From assembly GCF_042665075.1 (NCBI RefSeq), contig NZ_JBHTBR010000002.1, forward strand, positions 186,001 to 250,000: a stretch of DNA of 64,000 bases, in the 5' to 3' direction. This stretch comes from Hirschia litorea. Lineage in GTDB: Bacteria; Pseudomonadota; Alphaproteobacteria; Caulobacterales; Hyphomonadaceae. Positions 60,184 through 64,000 of this stretch are shown one piece after another. Each line of letters begins with the position of its first letter. Positions within the stretch are counted from its first letter, which is position 1. The notes beneath the pieces were generated by a model that saw only the letters and a list, made by a program, of their open reading frames with translations, ran no database searches and was not told the DNA's origin. A program made the translations under genes and the position numbers.

Positions 60184-62226
60184 ATGTACACACAAAAAGA
60201 TAATCCGAGTGTGAAGTCATCGTTGGCCTATGAGCCCACGCTTGATGGATTGCGGGGTATCGCGGTCATTTGTGTACTCCTATATCATTTGGGCATTCAG
60301 CACCTTTCGGGTGGCTTTATCGGTGTTGATGTTTTCTACGTAATCAGTGGTTACCTGATAACAAAAATATTGATGGATCAGTTTGATCGTAAGGCTTTCA
60401 ATTACGTGGACTTTGTCGTCCGTCGAGCACGCCGCCTACTTCCAGCGTTATTTATCACCATCGGTTTCACCTTGATTGGTGCATTCTTGGTGATGAGCCC
60501 GAAGCATTTTTCGAGTGCCGCTGATTCTGCGATATTTGCCTCTTTGTCAGTGTCTAATTGGTTTTTCTGGCTAGATAGTGATTACTTCTCTGCCTCTAAA
60601 CATGTGCGGCCCTTGCTACATACATGGTCTTTGAGTGTTGAAGTTCAATTCTATCTTGTGTGGCCATTGGTGATTTATGGCATTTCACGCCTAGGTAAAA
60701 ACAAACAGTGGACCGCCTGCTTTATAATGGCGGGGATCGGTTTTGTTGGATTTTTATCCTCGGTTCTGGTGCAGTCCAACCATCCAAGTGCAGCATTCTT
60801 CTTGAGTGTTTTTCGCGTTTGGCAATTTGCAGCCGGTGGCTGTGTTGCGTTATTTTCCATTCTTGTCAGCAATTCCAAGGTATTTGAATTTGGGCAGGTT
60901 TTGAAATCTGTTTTGTTTGCTTTGGGGATGGCAATTTTAACAGTCTCTCTACTGTTCATTACATCCGATAATTACTGGGCAGTGACGGCTGTTTTGCCAA
61001 CGATCGGGACTGTAGCCGTCCTACTAGGGATGGATTCCAAGTTTGCGCGGCTTGGCTTGGCAAGTCGAAGTTTAGTTGGATTGGGGAAGATTTCTTATTC
61101 CTTATACCTTGTTCATTGGCCTATTATTATCTTGTATCGCTATTGGGCTTTTCGTCCGCTCAATATGTGGGAAATCATCGCGTGCGCGGTTATATCCATA
61201 ATTGCGGCGAAGTTGCTTTATGATTTTGTAGAGAATCGGTTTCGTCTGCCGTGGACACAGAAAAGAGAGTATGAAAGCAGCATAGTTGGTGCACGCGTGT
61301 CTGCATCGATATTGTCTATCGCATTTATCGGTAGTTTGATTTCTTTTCAGCAAGGATGGCATTGGCGTTTGCCTGTCGAAGACCAGTTGGCTCAGTTAAA
61401 TGTTGAACAGCATTTAGAATGTGGAGATGGTTTTTCAAACTTTTCTGAAGATTGCTCATTTGGTGCACAAGGCACAAAGCCTGAAATTGCCGTTATAGGA
61501 GACAGTCATGCTTTGGGGTTTGCGACTGGGTTAGATCCTATCATGAAGGCGGACAATATAAGCGCTGTGTTGGTGAAGCGTTTTGGTACTCTGCCATTCC
61601 ATGGCACGACGACTTATGGAGGCGAATGGGAGATAGGCAATTTTGATGAGGGGTTGTCTCGTCTAAGTGCATCTCCGACTGATCTTATTATATTGCATGC
61701 TCGTTTTGGTCAGTATTGGTGGTCAAGCGATGAAGATGGGGGGCGTCCTACTTGGGTGGGTACGCAGAATGAGTCGCCTCAGGCTTTGGATAAGTCGCAA
61801 GCCGCTTTTCGTCAGGGATTAGAAAATACGCTCGTTGAACTTGAAAAAACAAAAGCATCAGTTGTTGTAATCGGCGCTATTCCTTATCCGGGGCTTGATT
61901 CAGGACAATGCTTAGTGCGGCCTAGTTTTATCATAAGCGAAGAACATTCTGAAAAATCTTGTACGGGTCTCACGCAGGAACAATCTGTTGCGCGGGCAGG
62001 TGCTGTAAATAAGATTCTACGTGCACGCGTTGAAGCTTCTGGGTTTGTTTTCATTGATCCAATCGACATATTCTGCCGGGATGGTGATCATACCTGTCTT
62101 CGCAAAATCGACGGCAAAGTTATATACGCTGATGGCAACCACCTAAATTCATATGGTGCAAACATTCTCGCAAAGCATGTTTGGGAAAAAGTGAAGCAAG
62201 CAGGGTTTATCCGTCCTACCGCATAA
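60184..62226 (+). CDS. Membrane O-acyltransferase with C-terminal SGNH domain
   Basis: A 680-residue protein of the OafA/YrhL type. The N-terminal acyltransferase-3 domain (about ten membrane helices) opens PTLDGLRGIAVICVLLYHLG and continues with FIGVDVFYVISGYLIT, RRARRLLPALFITI and HTWSLSVEVQFYLVWPLV. The C-terminal periplasmic SGNH domain has AVIGDSHALGFATGL (serine block) and YADGNHLNSYGANILAKHVW (Asp/His block). Such enzymes acetylate surface polysaccharides such as LPS O-antigen. No glycan gene cluster is nearby, so the acceptor is unknown. AGCAGGGTAA precedes the ATG. Confidence 0.92.
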   Translation: MYTQKDNPSVKSSLAYEPTLDGLRGIAVICVLLYHLGIQHLSGGFIGVDVFYVISGYLITKILMDQFDRKAFNYVDFVVRRARRLLPALFITIGFTLIGAFLVMSPKHFSSAADSAIFASLSVSNWFFWLDSDYFSASKHVRPLLHTWSLSVEVQFYLVWPLVIYGISRLGKNKQWTACFIMAGIGFVGFLSSVLVQSNHPSAAFFLSVFRVWQFAAGGCVALFSILVSNSKVFEFGQVLKSVLFALGMAILTVSLLFITSDNYWAVTAVLPTIGTVAVLLGMDSKFARLGLASRSLVGLGKISYSLYLVHWPIIILYRYWAFRPLNMWEIIACAVISIIAAKLLYDFVENRFRLPWTQKREYESSIVGARVSASILSIAFIGSLISFQQGWHWRLPVEDQLAQLNVEQHLECGDGFSNFSEDCSFGAQGTKPEIAVIGDSHALGFATGLDPIMKADNISAVLVKRFGTLPFHGTTTYGGEWEIGNFDEGLSRLSASPTDLIILHARFGQYWWSSDEDGGRPTWVGTQNESPQALDKSQAAFRQGLENTLVELEKTKASVVVIGAIPYPGLDSGQCLVRPSFIISEEHSEKSCTGLTQEQSVARAGAVNKILRARVEASGFVFIDPIDIFCRDGDHTCLRKIDGKVIYADGNHLNSYGANILAKHVWEKVKQAGFIRPTA

Positions 62227-62377
62227 ATACCCGAAGTTCGTTGACGCGGGTATTTGAATATCAATGTCGTGTGGCCTGCTTTTTGCCGATAAGTTTGACA
62301 ATAGTTTTGGGGATTTGCGGTTGATCGTCTTGTCTGTAGGTGTCACTAGACAAATCTGATTTGATTTGGCTGGTGTG

Positions 62378-62983
62378 ATGTTAGAGTCTTTACTCTCCTT
62401 TTTTGAAGTCTACCCTTGGGGTATATATGTCTGTTTTCTTATTCTGCCTTTTGTGCAGGAAGATGCAGCAGTCATAGGTGCAGCAGCAGCGTCAGCTCAT
62501 GGTTTGGGTGAGCCAGCTTTACTTGTTATCTCAATTTTAGCTGGACTAACCGCGAGTGATTTATGGAAATATTGGGCAGGTCGTGCTGCAATATCTCATC
62601 AATGGGCTAAAAAATATGCCGCCAAACCAAGCGTGAAGCGCGCGCGTGATGGCGTTGTGAACCATCTTGCTTCAAGTCTAATGGTTGTGAGGTTTGTGCC
62701 TGGGACTCGCATTCCATTCTACGTGGCGGCAGGGTTCTTTAAAGCCCCATTTCCGAAATTCTCATTCTACGTAATGCTTTCAGCATTTGTGTACGTTGCT
62801 ATTACGTTCGTTTTATTCCACGCATTTGGAGAAATTGCAGGCGAACGCGCAAAAGCAATCTTGCCGATTATTGCTGTAACATTAGTGGTTGTTTTAATCG
62901 GCGTTCAGTATGTGCGTCGCAAACGTGCCAATGCGAACATGGACCCGGAAGAAGCCGAGGAAAAGGGCGCGAGCTCTAACTGA
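62378..62983 (+). CDS. DedA family membrane protein
   Basis: A 201-residue protein of the DedA/SNARE-associated family, with about five hydrophobic segments. PFVQEDAAVIGAAAASAHGL resembles the E-rich re-entrant part of DedA, and VVRFVPGTRIPFYVAAGFFK is the conserved F-x-P-G-x-R motif. Many DedA members flip undecaprenyl phosphate or phosphatidylethanolamine. The substrate cannot be told here. The ATG at 62378 is chosen; a TTG four codons earlier is possible. It faces erpA with a 4-bp gap. Confidence 0.88.
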   Translation: MLESLLSFFEVYPWGIYVCFLILPFVQEDAAVIGAAAASAHGLGEPALLVISILAGLTASDLWKYWAGRAAISHQWAKKYAAKPSVKRARDGVVNHLASSLMVVRFVPGTRIPFYVAAGFFKAPFPKFSFYVMLSAFVYVAITFVLFHAFGEIAGERAKAILPIIAVTLVVVLIGVQYVRRKRANANMDPEEAEEKGASSN

Positions 62984-62987
62984 TGTC

Positions 62988-63317
62988 TTAGACAGAAAAA
63001 CTTGTTCCGCAGCCACATGAGGCAGTTGCATTGGGATTATTGATCTTGAATGATGACCCGATGATCTCATTCACATAATCAATCTCGCACCCTTCTAAGA
63101 AAGGGATGCTTGTCTCATCAATAACGACTTTCGCATCATCTCGTTCAAACACGATATCGTCTTCATTGACTTCATTTGCAAAATCAAATGTGTACGAAAA
63201 ACCAGAACATCCACCTCCAAGAACACCAATGCGCAACATGGTTGCATTGCCTTGGTCTTTTAGGATTATTTTAATTCGGTCAGCTGCCGAAGATGTAATT
63301 TTGACTGAGTCTTGCAT
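62988..63317 (-). CDS. erpA: A-type iron-sulfur carrier protein ErpA
   Basis: A 109-residue HesB/IscA family protein that delivers iron-sulfur clusters. The three cysteines are in VLGGGCSGFSYTFDF and in SCGCGTSFSV at the C-terminus. The length and the divergent dgt gene are the usual alphaproteobacterial setting. It could also be called IscA/HesB; I chose ErpA from its length and position. The 3' end lies 4 bp from the convergent DedA gene. Confidence 0.88.
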   Translation of the reverse strand: MQDSVKITSSAADRIKIILKDQGNATMLRIGVLGGGCSGFSYTFDFANEVNEDDIVFERDDAKVVIDETSIPFLEGCEIDYVNEIIGSSFKINNPNATASCGCGTSFSV

Positions 63318-63437
63318 AGTACTAACTAACGTGATTGAGAAAACTGGACGCCATTAACGCGAGGTTATTGGTCGCCTCATATCAGTAATGTAGTGATACT
63401 ACTTAAGAATTCAAAGCTTTTCTAGAAAGCAATTGCA

Positions 63438-64000
63438 ATGGTTGAAACATTTGTCCCCCCACCACGCGCGATCTACGCTAGTGATCCGCTGAAAACTCGT
63501 GGCCGTGCGCATGATGAAGCACCCTCTGCAACACGCACATGTTTTCAACGCGACAGAGATCGGATTATTCACTCTTCTGCTTTTCGTCGTTTGAAGCAGA
63601 AAACACAGGTTTTTGTGGCACATGAAGGCGATTTCTATCGTACACGCCTTACGCACTCTCTTGAGGTCGCGCAAATTGCTCGCTCTGTAGCACGAACATT
63701 GGGCCTAGATGAAGATCTCGCAGAGGCGCTAGCTCTATCGCATGATATCGGACACCCGCCTTTTGGCCATGCAGGGGAAGATGAATTGGATGCGTGTATG
63801 CATGCATTCAATGGGTTTGATCATAATGCGCAAACATTGCGTGTCGTAACCCGCCTTGAAAAACGTTACCCCATGTATGACGGTCTAAACTTGAGCTGGG
63901 AAACTCTTGAAGGTTTGGTCAAGCACAATGGCCCAGTTTTAACTGACGGGAAGGCGATTGATACACTTCCGCAGGCTTTTTTGGATTATCCTCAGCTTGA
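63438..64000 (+). CDS. dgt: Deoxyguanosinetriphosphate triphosphohydrolase, 5' part
   Basis: The frame opens with ATG at 63438 and runs off the window, so only ~187 residues are seen. The encoded protein has the dGTPase N-terminal FRRLKQKTQVFVAHEGDFYR, then TRLTHSLEVAQIAR and the metal HD motif LSHDIGHPPFGHAGEDEL with FNGFDHNAQTLRVV. This group hydrolyses dNTPs and is mostly annotated dGTPase. It is divergent from erpA. No strong ribosome site precedes the start. Confidence 0.93.
   Translation, partial: MVETFVPPPRAIYASDPLKTRGRAHDEAPSATRTCFQRDRDRIIHSSAFRRLKQKTQVFVAHEGDFYRTRLTHSLEVAQIARSVARTLGLDEDLAEALALSHDIGHPPFGHAGEDELDACMHAFNGFDHNAQTLRVVTRLEKRYPMYDGLNLSWETLEGLVKHNGPVLTDGKAIDTLPQAFLDYPQL

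Noticed and set aside
52276..62300. Genomic island integrated at tRNA-Pro
   Set aside because: No integrase and no repeat of the tRNA 3' end were found; an 8-base match near 57212 belongs to a terminator stem.

Overview
The window is a chromosomal stretch of an alphaproteobacterium. The evidence is a single-enzyme 5-aminolevulinate synthase (hemA), a MucR/Ros regulator, a magnesium-type HemB, a long-tailed ribosomal protein L9, the order nrdR-ribD-ribE-ribBA-ribH-nusB-thiL, and the run bamE / cytochrome bc1 chaperone / plsX-fabH-ihfA-merR / tRNA-Pro. Gene order resembles Caulobacterales and Hyphomonadaceae-type marine bacteria, but base composition looks moderate by eye rather than GC-rich. 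That lineage placement is an inference from gene order and protein style; no search was run. I see no phage, insertion sequence, CRISPR array or rRNA operon. One 231-base run of N (33060-33290) is an assembly gap.

Layout. 1-12.5 kb: the end of der (+) converges on a leftward block with ppc (a divergent PEP carboxylase), then an SDR gene, purF, cvpA, radA, mlaF, mlaE, alr and dnaB. 12.6-14 kb: rpsF-rpsR-rplI, leftward, with a structured leader. 14.2-20.2 kb: rightward fatty-acid and envelope block fabD-fabG-acpP-fabF-mltG-yicC-gmk. 20.2-22 kb: a compact arsenic operon arsR-acr3-arsC, leftward. 22.2-30.1 kb: the outer-membrane biogenesis operon lptF-lptG-lptD-surA-pdxA-rsmA, leftward. 30.3-32.8 kb: pepA-holC-ndk. 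33-35.6 kb: gst, hemB and a GNAT gene, leftward. 35.9-40.7 kb: a membrane protein, a 3-hydroxyisobutyryl-CoA hydrolase, MarR, hemA, a small DUF6898-like gene and mucR. 40.9-47.8 kb: glyA, nrdR, the riboflavin genes, nusB, thiL and a secreted protein. 47.9-52.1 kb: bamE, bc1 chaperone, plsX, fabH, ihfA, merR. 52.3 kb: tRNA-Pro(GGG).

52.4-62.3 kb is the accessory part: a CpcT/CpeT-like lipoprotein, a TonB-dependent receptor, an IclR regulator, a PepSY-TM protein, a PLP enzyme and an acyltransferase with an SGNH domain. The window closes with a DedA protein, erpA and the start of dgt.

The best leads are these. (i) A perfect 25-bp dyad sits upstream of the TonB receptor, and its half-site recurs upstream of the CpcT-like lipoprotein. 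(ii) An intrinsic terminator just before the PepSY gene has no gene upstream on its strand, so it may end a small RNA or a leader. (iii) The riboflavin cluster lacks both early activities: ribD has no deaminase domain, and the GTP cyclohydrolase II half of ribBA lacks its zinc cysteines. (iv) The PEP carboxylase has altered catalytic loops. (v) There is a terminator-like hairpin between cvpA and purF, and an elaborate rpsF leader. No complete new multi-gene system could be demonstrated from the sequence alone.
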